5,586 nucleotides of DNA from Candidatus Zipacnadia bacterium. GTDB lineage: Bacteria; Armatimonadota; Zipacnadia; Zipacnadales; Zipacnadaceae. Of this stretch, positions 1 through 5,559 are shown in pieces. The notes below the pieces were generated by a model. The model ran no database searches. It had not been told where the DNA came from and saw only the letters and a list, made by a program, of their open reading frames with translations. How positions within the stretch are numbered: the first letter of the stretch is position 1; every line of letters begins with the position of its first letter. Location of the stretch: the NCBI GenBank assembly GCA_029821255.1, contig JALGTS010000089.1, forward strand, positions 1 through 5,586, given 5' to 3'. A program made the position numbers and the translations under genes.

Positions 1-303
1 CAGAGGGTATCCACAGTACTGATAGGGAGACCACAGCGGCAGCTCGCCTCCACGCAATCCTCGCCGTAGCAGCACTCGCCACGGGTAGAACTGCGCCACA
101 CTGTCCCACAGCAGTGGATCCCATTGCTGGTCTGGCAGTGCTGGCGCGTCGGCTCCGCGCCACGGCTCCATCCAGCTCTGCTGCTGGACGGTCGCGGGAA
201 CTCTGCCCAAGAAGAGACACGGAGCCCAAAAGCCAGCGGCAACGGCGACCAGGATGGCAACTGCTACCAGGGGCAGATATTTACCGCTGCTGCGTTGAGA
301 CAC
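1..303 (-). CDS. YfhO-like multi-spanning membrane protein, N-terminal part (cut by window edge)
   Basis: This reading frame of 101 codons runs off the left edge. It starts at a GTG (301-303) preceded by a strong GGAGGGG site (309-315) with a 5-base spacer. Residues about 8-33 form a hydrophobic segment, the likely first membrane helix. It is followed by a predicted extracytoplasmic stretch rich in Trp, Pro and Gln. Residues about 66-101 contain WDSVAQFYPWR, then GELPLWSPYQYCGYPL. This combination (an Asp and QFYPW, then a Gly-x-x-PLW-x-PY-x-x-x-G-x-P segment) is typical of the first loop of YfhO-type membrane proteins and related GT-C-like glycosyltransferases. In that fold the loop is thought to hold catalytic or sugar-lipid-binding residues. 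Full-length members usually have about 700-900 residues, so most of the gene is missing here. The flippase-like gene 66 bases upstream suggests a joint role in envelope glycan modification, which is inference. A PMT/ArnT-type glycosyltransferase is the main alternative. Confidence 0.72.
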   Translation of the reverse strand, partial: MSQRSSGKYLPLVAVAILVAVAAGFWAPCLFLGRVPATVQQQSWMEPWRGADAPALPDQQWDPLLWDSVAQFYPWRVLLRRGLRGGELPLWSPYQYCGYPL

Positions 304-308
304 TCGTA

Positions 309-315
309 CCCCTCC
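309..315 (-). promoter_or_regulatory. Shine-Dalgarno site of the YfhO-like gene
   Basis: GGAGGGG on the minus strand lies 5 bases before the GTG at 303. It fixes a non-ATG start for a gene that is truncated by the window edge and overlaps a misleading open frame ending at 281. Confidence 0.7.
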
Positions 316-369
316 GGCAGTGACGAAGTGCCGATGCGCCGGCGAGCCAAGCAAGTGCTGACAGGCCCA

Positions 370-795
370 CTATCCCTGATTGACCGGTCTTTCGATGGCG
401 ACACTGCTGAGGTTGTCCCCTGAGCCTGGTTGGGAGTCTCTGTAACTGGCGGATAGCACCAAAACTCCCGTACAGATTATGGCCAGGCCAACGAGTCGCA
501 AGGTCGGCACGCTCTCCTTCAGAATAAGCCACGCCAGGAAGGTGACAAAGACGTAGTTTATCGCAACAAAGGGGTAGGCATAGCTTACATCCAGTCGCGA
601 CAGCACGAACAGGTACATCAAGGAACTGACGCCGTACGCAACAAAGCCAGCCAACACATGCCAGTTGCGGAACATCGCCGTGACAACAACGAATGGCGTT
701 TGCGAACCCAGCTTGCCCAGGCCAAATTTCAGGCAGATCTGCCCGGCGGCCCCTAACATTATGGCCATCAGTAAAACTGCCAGCGCAATCCACAT
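370..795 (-). CDS. Four-helix EamA/SMR-like transporter (putative lipid-linked sugar flippase)
   Basis: This is a 141-residue integral membrane protein with four predicted helices at about 2-24, 45-67, 72-92 and 97-117, then a polar tail of about 24 residues. The helix 2-3 region (SRLDVSYAYPF) and the KES turn before helix 4 resemble one EamA repeat and the small ArnE/ArnF-type flippases. The membrane Glu that carries protons in EmrE-type drug exporters is absent from helix 1, which argues against a multidrug pump. The frame is open further upstream (ATG at 834, GTG at 855). I chose the ATG at 795 because AAAGGA (805-810) lies 9 bases before it, the upstream starts lack a convincing site, and the protein then begins directly with helix 1, as is usual in this family. 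The YfhO-like gene follows 66 bases downstream. Transport of an undecaprenyl-linked sugar is inference; the substrate is unknown. Confidence 0.82.
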   Translation of the reverse strand: MWIALAVLLMAIMLGAAGQICLKFGLGKLGSQTPFVVVTAMFRNWHVLAGFVAYGVSSLMYLFVLSRLDVSYAYPFVAINYVFVTFLAWLILKESVPTLRLVGLAIICTGVLVLSASYRDSQPGSGDNLSSVAIERPVNQG

Positions 796-804
796 AACTG
801 ATCG

Positions 805-810
805 TCCTTT
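805..810 (-). promoter_or_regulatory. Shine-Dalgarno site deciding the start of the flippase-like gene
   Basis: AAAGGA on the minus strand, 9 bases before the ATG at 795. It favours this start over the in-frame ATG at 834 and GTG at 855, which would add 13 or 20 polar residues (including SHSKKADKGR) before the first helix. Confidence 0.6.
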
Positions 811-866
811 GTCTGCTTTTTTGCTGTGGCTCATCGTTTCAGTATTCACCAGCACTAGTAGCCAAC

Positions 867-894
867 GCCGCAGCTACATAACTGTAGCTGCGGC
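867..894. terminator. Perfect 12-bp inverted repeat in the gap between the corrinoid gene and the flippase gene
   Basis: GCCGCAGCTACA (867-878) and its exact reverse complement TGTAGCTGCGGC (883-894) are separated by TAAC. RNA from either strand would fold into a stable 12-bp hairpin with a 4-base loop. It lies 98 bases after the corrinoid gene stop and 72 bases before the flippase ATG. Neither strand has a clear run of T after the stem, so it is not a textbook intrinsic terminator. It could be a terminator of non-standard type, a 3'-end stabilising hairpin or a dyad operator. A weaker stem lies just after the corrinoid stop (965-971 with 980-986, one mismatch as minus-strand RNA). The rest of the 796-991 gap shows no convincing gene, and I could not identify a convincing promoter in it. 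Confidence 0.4.
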
Positions 895-991
895 TCATTA
901 CACGGATATGACCGCCGCCCCACCATAGAATACCGGGCACTGCCACCCGCTAATAAACATTGGCCCCGTAGCGGATCGTCTGCGGGATTGC

Positions 992-1630
992 CTAGCTCGA
1001 ATTCAATAGGTCCGCAGTCAAATCAACAGCCGAGGCTGCGTCCGGAGCATAACCGTCAGCACCAATCTCGTCAGCATAATCCTGAGTGACCGGCGCGCCG
1101 CCGATGATGACCCTGACTTGGTCGCGGATGCCAGCAGTATCCAGCACATCAATCGTATCCTTCATCCCCGGCATAGTTGTTGTCAACAACGCCGACATAG
1201 CTACAACGTTCGGTGAGTGCTCGCCAATTGCTTCCACAAACTGATCAGCCGAAATGTCCACTCCCAGGTCAATGACCTCAAATCCTCCCCCTTCGAGCAT
1301 CATCGCAACGAGGTTCTTGCCAATGTCGTGCAGGTCGCCCTGGACAGTGCCAATCAGCACCGAACCACGTGGCTCGACACCGCTTTCCGCCAGCAGCGGT
1401 TTAACGATGTCCATACCCCCGTGCATTGCTCGGGCGGCAATCAACACCTCCGGGACATAAAACTCATTGGCTTTGAACCTGCGCCCTACCTCATCCATTC
1501 CCACAATCATACCATCATTGACAATGGACTCAGGGGCAACCCCTTCATCAACTGCCTCCTGGGCCAGCCGCACCACCTCATCACGATCCCCGTTAATTAC
1601 TGCTTGTGCTAGAGCTTCTAGATCAGCCAT
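992..1630 (-). CDS. Cobalamin-binding corrinoid protein of the MtbC/MttC type (methyl carrier)
   Basis: This 212-residue cytoplasmic protein carries a methyl group on the cobalt of a bound corrinoid, between a substrate-specific methyltransferase and an acceptor such as tetrahydrofolate or another thiol or corrinoid enzyme. Residues about 1-85 are the helical cap domain typical of methionine synthase-like B12 proteins (the region ending RAMHGGMDIVKPLL). Residues about 88-212 form the Rossmann-like B12 domain. GDLHDIGKN at 98-106 supplies the lower axial ligand His101 within DxHxxG. SAL at 146-148 matches the SxL motif, and GG at 177-178 completes the signature. Length and layout match the MtbC/MttC/MtsB families. 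The ATG at 1630 has a near-perfect AGGAGG (1638-1643) 7 bases upstream, suggesting strong expression. The activator gene lies 90 bases upstream. No methyltransferase gene is visible, so the methyl donor (methylamine, betaine, methoxy-aromatic, methanol or other) cannot be assigned. Confidence 0.95.
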   Translation of the reverse strand: MADLEALAQAVINGDRDEVVRLAQEAVDEGVAPESIVNDGMIVGMDEVGRRFKANEFYVPEVLIAARAMHGGMDIVKPLLAESGVEPRGSVLIGTVQGDLHDIGKNLVAMMLEGGGFEVIDLGVDISADQFVEAIGEHSPNVVAMSALLTTTMPGMKDTIDVLDTAGIRDQVRVIIGGAPVTQDYADEIGADGYAPDAASAVDLTADLLNSS

Positions 1631-1665
1631 CAGTCATCCTCCTATTAGACGTATCTTGGAAATTG

Positions 1666-1688
1666 CCTGCTGCTCCATAATCAGCAGG
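1666..1688 (-). other. Small hairpin between the activator and corrinoid genes
   Basis: CCTGCTG (1666-1672) and CAGCAGG (1682-1688) are perfect 7-bp arms around a 9-base loop. In the minus-strand transcript this hairpin ends about 35 bases before the corrinoid ATG. There is no T run, so it is unlikely to terminate. It might be an mRNA processing or stabilising element, or chance. Confidence 0.25.
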
Positions 1689-1720
1689 TTCGTTGCCGGC
1701 TCGGATAATACCTTCTCGTC

Positions 1721-3562
1721 TTATGGAAACATCATATACTCGGCAAATCGGTCCTGGAAGTCGGAGCTGCGAAACAGCTCAATGTGCTCCGCTGTCTCCA
1801 CCACCTGCCTGGCATAGTCGCGCTCATGCCCTGAGACCAACGTCAGGATTGCTCCGGCCCCGGCCGCATTACCAATCCCCGCTATTCTACCCTCTGGCAC
1901 ATCAGGAAGCAAGCCTATTCGCAGCGCGCTGGCAGGATTAATGAAGTTTCCGAAGGCCCCAGCAATGAGCACCTCGTCCAGGTCGTCCGGCTTTAGGCCA
2001 ACTATCTCAAGCAACATCTCTGTTGATGCCCGAATGGCACTCTTGGCCAGTTGTATCTCGCGGACATCTCGCTGGGTAAACACTATTGGACCGCCCGCGG
2101 CTCGCTCGGCACCGGCCAGAACTACGTGGCGTTCATTTGCTTCGCCCTCCACACGCTCCGCCATGGTGGCGGACAGAGTCCCACAGCTCTGGCCATCAGC
2201 TATATGTCCCTTTGCATCTATCAGTCCCAGCTCCAATAGCACCGCTGTGGCATCAAAAAGCCCCGACCCACAAATGCCGCGGGCTGGCTGGTCGTCAATT
2301 GTGTGCACTGCCAGGTCATCGCCGCTCACAAACACTTCATCTATTGCGCCCGGACCTGCTCTCATTCCGTGGTGGATCTGAGCACCCTCAAAGGCCGGAC
2401 CCGCTGCGCAGGAGGCGGTCAGCAGCCGCTCACCAGACCATAGTGCTATTTCACCGTTAGTTCCGATATCTACTGCCAGCATGGGACGGTCGCGCCGTGT
2501 CAGCTCACTGGCAACAATCACACCGACAGTGTCAGCACCCACAAATCCGGCTATGCACGGCAGGCAAAAAACGTTGCCCCAAGGGTTCATCTGTAGACCA
2601 AGCCGATCTGCAGATACGCTGACCGCTTCGGCAGTCACCGGCACGTAGGGACTCTGGGCCAGGTAGCGCGGCTCCAAACCCAGAAAGATGTGATGCATAC
2701 AGGTGTTGCCAACTATGGTTGCCTCATAGACGTCAATGGGGGCAGCACCAACCTCTGTCACGGCTTGACCAATAAAACGATTAATGGCCGCTACAATCGT
2801 ATCCCGTAGCGCAGTCAAGCCGTCATCGTGGCTATTAGCATATTGGATGCGTGAGATAACATCTGCCCCAAACTTCGTCTGCGGATTCTGGCCAGCCGCA
2901 GTGACGAGATGTTCCCCTGTCTCCAGATCCACCAGATATACTGCCACCGTGGAGGTGCCAATGTCCACGGCAACCCCCAGAGCCGGCGACCGCATAGAGG
3001 CCGGCCTTACGTCCACAAGCTCGCTGCCAACCGCGGTTACCGCGATCTGCTGATCTTCAGCTCGCAGTGCAGTGGCCAAACTGCCCAGACACTCCACTGT
3101 GGCCGTCAGGCTGGACGCCCGCTCAGTTATTGCTTCAGCCAGTCGCCGAAAGTCGCTGCGCTGGTCTTCGAGACTGGGCTCGGCCAGCTCAAGATCGTAG
3201 CGCTGGACGTTGGGAGCAAGCTGCACCGAACGTACCGATTCAGCCGTCAGAGCCTTGCGGACAACAACCTCCTGTACGCTTGGCACACGAACAACTGCGT
3301 CACCAAGCAACTCGGTTTGGCAAGCCAGCCGCACACCCTCCTCGATAAGCGCCGGATCCAATAACTTTCTTTCCTGTGAGGTAAGCTCACTGACCTCACC
3401 CTCCATGAGAATAACCTGGCACTCTCCGCAAATGCCATATCCGCCACAGGAGCCAGCTATCTCAACTCCCGCCTGCTGGCCGGCCTCATATAGGTTAGTG
3501 CCGACAGAAACTTGCACCTTTGCCCCTGCCGGCTCGAAAATCACCGTGATGTAATCGGACAT
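1721..3562 (-). CDS. RACo-type reductive activator of corrinoid protein (2Fe-2S ferredoxin plus ASKHA domain)
   Basis: This 613-residue protein probably uses ATP and an iron-sulfur cluster to reduce inactive Co(II) corrinoid back to active Co(I), repairing the methyl-carrier protein. Residues 1-100 are a plant-type [2Fe-2S] ferredoxin domain with Cys39, Cys45, Cys48 and Cys81 (CxxxxxCxxC plus a distal Cys). Residues about 101-190 form a linker. From about 195 onward comes the actin-like ATPase domain of the DUF4445 family: VAVDIGTSTVAVYL (197-210) and LAVDIGTNGEI (362-372) are phosphate-binding loops, RGICGSGLFD (428-437) and VLIAGAFGNFINP (531-543) are conserved family motifs, and the natural C-terminus is FAEYMMFP. 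Length is close to that of Carboxydothermus RACo. It lacks the C-terminal 4Fe-4S pair of methanogen RamA. The start is the ATG at 3562, with GGAG (3574-3577) 11 bases upstream, a somewhat long spacer. The corrinoid protein encoded next is its likely substrate. Confidence 0.93.
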   Translation of the reverse strand: MSDYITVIFEPAGAKVQVSVGTNLYEAGQQAGVEIAGSCGGYGICGECQVILMEGEVSELTSQERKLLDPALIEEGVRLACQTELLGDAVVRVPSVQEVVVRKALTAESVRSVQLAPNVQRYDLELAEPSLEDQRSDFRRLAEAITERASSLTATVECLGSLATALRAEDQQIAVTAVGSELVDVRPASMRSPALGVAVDIGTSTVAVYLVDLETGEHLVTAAGQNPQTKFGADVISRIQYANSHDDGLTALRDTIVAAINRFIGQAVTEVGAAPIDVYEATIVGNTCMHHIFLGLEPRYLAQSPYVPVTAEAVSVSADRLGLQMNPWGNVFCLPCIAGFVGADTVGVIVASELTRRDRPMLAVDIGTNGEIALWSGERLLTASCAAGPAFEGAQIHHGMRAGPGAIDEVFVSGDDLAVHTIDDQPARGICGSGLFDATAVLLELGLIDAKGHIADGQSCGTLSATMAERVEGEANERHVVLAGAERAAGGPIVFTQRDVREIQLAKSAIRASTEMLLEIVGLKPDDLDEVLIAGAFGNFINPASALRIGLLPDVPEGRIAGIGNAAGAGAILTLVSGHERDYARQVVETAEHIELFRSSDFQDRFAEYMMFP

Positions 3563-3592
3563 ATATAGGTGTACTCCAAAGGCTGTTACTAA

Positions 3593-3940
3593 TTAGTAGT
3601 AGGTCAGTTGCTTCTGCGCCTCTGCCCCTTCTTTGCTGTTTGGATCAATCTCAACTGCCTTTTCAAATAATGAGCGGGCCGCGTCGTATTCACCCAGCAT
3701 AGTGTGCAGCATTGCCCAATCGTAGATTATCTGCTGATGGTTGGGCGCCAGCTTAGCAGCCCGCCGAAAATGCTCCCCAGCCAGTTCAAAATCCCCCTGG
3801 TTCATCACCACATGCGCCAACCCCCACCATCCCCTCGGCTCATCAGGCTGCTCGGCCACGATCTGTTGGTACAGCTCGCGGGCCTGCTCATACTTTCCGT
3901 CGCGGCGCAACTTATCGGCTTTTTGCAACATTTGAGTCAT
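3593..3940 (-). CDS. Small TPR-repeat protein
   Basis: This is a 115-residue soluble protein made almost entirely of three tetratricopeptide repeats at about residues 1-34, 35-68 and 69-102. The repeats show the usual pattern of Gly8, Tyr/Phe11, Ala20 and Pro32: G-K-Y-x-x-A with A-x-Q-P, G-D-F-x-x-A with L-A-P-N, and G-E-Y-x-x-A with I-D-P-N. There is no signal peptide, membrane helix or enzymatic domain, so it probably acts as a protein-binding adaptor; its partner is unknown. The frame extends to a TTG at 4003 overlapping the end of fmt. I prefer the ATG at 3940, which has GGGGAG (3947-3952) 6 bases upstream, and the extension adds residues outside the repeats. It lies 59 bases after fmt and 30 bases before the activator gene, consistent with one transcript. 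Whether it serves the corrinoid system, the translation genes or neither cannot be told from sequence. Confidence 0.88.
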   Translation of the reverse strand: MTQMLQKADKLRRDGKYEQARELYQQIVAEQPDEPRGWWGLAHVVMNQGDFELAGEHFRRAAKLAPNHQQIIYDWAMLHTMLGEYDAARSLFEKAVEIDPNSKEGAEAQKQLTYY

Positions 3941-3946
3941 AAAGAG

Positions 3947-3952
3947 CTCCCC
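3947..3952 (-). promoter_or_regulatory. Shine-Dalgarno site deciding the start of the TPR gene
   Basis: GGGGAG on the minus strand, 6 bases before the ATG at 3940. It supports the shorter 115-residue product over a 136-residue form from the TTG at 4003, which has no ribosome-binding site and overlaps the fmt stop. Confidence 0.65.
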
Positions 3953-3999
3953 ATTACAACGATCCACTATTTTATCAGAGCTTGCCGTAAGTTGTTGAC

Positions 4000-4947
4000 T
4001 CAAATATCAATAGACTCAAACCGTACGCCTTTGTTTAATCGAGCTCCCCGCAGAAAGTCAGCCGCCAACATCTCCTGTCGTCCCGCCGGCTGCAGTTGTC
4101 TTACCAACACCCCGCCCTTCTCTGCCTGCACTACAAATCCATCTTCTCCCCTTCTTTCGACAATTTGACCACAATCTCCTTCTTCAAAATCTGCCTGGGC
4201 AATAGCATTGGCGCTGACTATCTTAATTCGCTGTCCAGCAAGCCAGCAGGTAGCCCCCGGCCACGGATAGCAAGCCCGGATCTGATTGACAATATCCCGG
4301 GCCGGCCGACACCAGTCAATCATCCCATCCTCCCTGGTCAGTAAAGGTGCATAAGTGGCCGCCCCGTCATCCTGGGGCCGGGCTGTGACCTGGCACCAGG
4401 TAATTAGCTCCAAGGCCTTCAGCAACAAGGGAATACCGACCTCGGTAAGGCGCTGAGTGAGTGTGGCTGTATTGTCACCAGGCTCGATAGTGATGCTCTG
4501 CTGCAGGATGATGTCGCCAGCATCAACCTCCTGGGCTATATATTGCACCGTAACCCCTGTCTCTGTCAAGCCCTGCATCAGGGCGTGCTGCACCGGCGCA
4601 GCGCCGCGCAACTGGGGCAGCAAGGAGTAGTGAACATTCACTGCTGCCTGGGCAGGCATCTCAATGATACTGGGTGGCAGGATACGTCCGTATGCTACCA
4701 CCACGAAGACATCGGCTGCCCACTGCCGTAGTTGCTCCTGAAATTCACAGTCTCGTAGATCTTCGGGCTGCAGCACCGGCAGACCCAGCTTGACAGCTTC
4801 CTCCTTCACTGGCGGCGCACTGAGCTTATGATGTCGCCCCTTAGGCCGATCTAGCTGGGTCACTACCCCAACCAGTTCCTGCCGGTCAGCCAGTGGCGAC
4901 AGATACTGCGCTGCCAGTCTGGGCGTCCCCCAGAAAACCACCCTCAC
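4000..4947 (-). CDS. fmt: Methionyl-tRNA formyltransferase
   Basis: This 315-residue cytoplasmic enzyme transfers the formyl group of 10-formyl-tetrahydrofolate to the amino group of methionyl-initiator tRNA, marking it for translation initiation. Length matches the family (about 310-320). The N-terminal formyltransferase domain covers about 1-190: MRVVFWGTPRLA at the start, VVAYGRILP (83-91), then Asn104 and His106 in NVHYSLLPQLRGAAP (104-118), and Asp142 in EVDAGDI. Asn104, His106 and Asp142 form the catalytic triad of this fold. The C-terminal OB-like tRNA-binding domain covers about 205-315 (RACYPWPGA at 224-232, and LQPAGRQEM at 285-293). The start is a GTG overlapping the def stop as GTGA, with GGGAGGAG (4955-4962) 7 bases upstream. 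The overlap with def implies translational coupling of the two halves of the formyl-methionine cycle. Nothing essential appears to be missing. Confidence 0.97.
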   Translation of the reverse strand: MRVVFWGTPRLAAQYLSPLADRQELVGVVTQLDRPKGRHHKLSAPPVKEEAVKLGLPVLQPEDLRDCEFQEQLRQWAADVFVVVAYGRILPPSIIEMPAQAAVNVHYSLLPQLRGAAPVQHALMQGLTETGVTVQYIAQEVDAGDIILQQSITIEPGDNTATLTQRLTEVGIPLLLKALELITWCQVTARPQDDGAATYAPLLTREDGMIDWCRPARDIVNQIRACYPWPGATCWLAGQRIKIVSANAIAQADFEEGDCGQIVERRGEDGFVVQAEKGGVLVRQLQPAGRQEMLAADFLRGARLNKGVRFESIDI

Positions 4948-5531
4948 TGCTGGGCTCCTCCCTTGGCCCGCCGCTTGGCAAGCAGCCTTGCGAAGCGCTG
5001 CTCGGCCTCTTCAATAGTGGTCTCTTCCAGCCGGTAACCCTCTTCGGCATCAGGATCAGGAAGCAGCCAACAAAGCGTATCGGCGGCAGCCCTGTCAACA
5101 AACAGGACGCTATTGAGATGGTCAATCTCATGCTCAAAGACTCGGGCCAGCAGTCCTGTTGCCTCGATCGTTATATTCTTTCCCTCGGTAGTCATCGCCT
5201 CCACAACAACTTGCGCGGATCGTTTGACCTCCCCCCGCAAGCTGGGTAAGCTCAAACAGCCCTCCATCCCCTCCTGACTGCCCTCGGCAGCAATGATGCG
5301 AGGGTTTATCAACCGAAAGATCTCGGTGTCTTCTTCGGTGTCAGGCCGCGCCACAATCACTCGCGACGGCGAGCCGACCTGAGGCGCAGCCAGTCCGACA
5401 CCTTCATTCTCACACATTGCCGCAACCATCTGCTCGATGAGGTCATACAGTCCGCCATCCAACTCGCGAACTTGCTTGGCCTTCGTGCGCAGAACCGGGT
5501 CCCCATATATCCGAATTAGTGGTGTAGCCAC
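4944..5531 (-). CDS. def: Peptide deformylase
   Basis: This 195-residue metalloenzyme removes the formyl group from the N-terminal methionine of nascent proteins at the ribosome. All three family motifs are present: GVGLAAPQVG (44-53, with Gln51), EGCLSLP (90-96, with metal ligand Cys92) and HEIDHL (134-139, with metal ligands His134 and His138 and catalytic Glu135). The N-terminus (PLIRIYGDPVLR) is typical. The C-terminal tail beyond about residue 150 is longer than in E. coli Def (169 residues) and is rich in Glu, Arg and Lys (EEAEQRFARLLAKRR), probably a helix. The frame is open to a TTG at 5537, but GGGAAG (5541-5546) is only 3 bases from that TTG and 9 bases from the GTG at 5531, so I prefer the GTG. 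The two forms differ by two residues. The stop overlaps the fmt start, and a priA-like stop lies 28 bases upstream. Confidence 0.97.
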   Translation of the reverse strand: MATPLIRIYGDPVLRTKAKQVRELDGGLYDLIEQMVAAMCENEGVGLAAPQVGSPSRVIVARPDTEEDTEIFRLINPRIIAAEGSQEGMEGCLSLPSLRGEVKRSAQVVVEAMTTEGKNITIEATGLLARVFEHEIDHLNSVLFVDRAAADTLCWLLPDPDAEEGYRLEETTIEEAEQRFARLLAKRRAKGGAQQ

Positions 5532-5540
5532 AGTCAATCA

Positions 5541-5546
5541 CTTCCC
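5541..5546 (-). promoter_or_regulatory. Shine-Dalgarno site deciding the def start
   Basis: GGGAAG on the minus strand, within GGGAAGTGAT, which resembles the extended consensus. Spacing favours the GTG at 5531 (9 bases) over the in-frame TTG at 5537 (3 bases). Confidence 0.5.
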
Positions 5547-5559
5547 AGCACAAACTGCT

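Noticed and set aside
281..793. Long minus-strand open frame of about 170 codons overlapping the flippase-like gene
   Set aside because: It is out of frame with a clear four-helix membrane protein, its product is rich in Cys, Arg and Gly with no recognisable domain, and it has no sensible ribosome-binding site. It is a shadow of the real gene.
796..855. Upstream starts (GTG 855, ATG 834) for the flippase-like protein
   Set aside because: They lack a good ribosome-binding site and add only polar residues. The ATG at 795 has AAAGGA at 9 bases and begins at the first helix.
796..991. Possible cobalamin riboswitch or small peptide gene in the gap
   Set aside because: The gap is too short for a typical cobalamin riboswitch, I do not see its conserved B12-box, and it lies downstream of the corrinoid gene. 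A 23-codon frame there has no ribosome-binding site.
1217..1612. Plus-strand open frame opposite the corrinoid gene
   Set aside because: The minus-strand product has complete, well-ordered B12-binding motifs. The plus-strand product matches no family I recognise.
1634..1720. In-frame open stretch after the activator stop, including a 14-codon frame (ATG 1678, TGA ending at 1634) just before the corrinoid start
   Set aside because: The activator already ends in the usual F-x-x-Y-M-x-F-P form, 26 open codons are not rare by chance, and the ATG has no ribosome-binding site. Readthrough or a leader peptide is unsupported.
1941..3554. Several plus-strand open frames (for example 1941-2381, 2086-2460, 2909-3364, 3210-3554) opposite the activator gene
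   Set aside because: They are mirror-strand shadows favoured by GC-rich codons. Their products are low-complexity in Ser, Arg, Pro or His and have no domain pattern.
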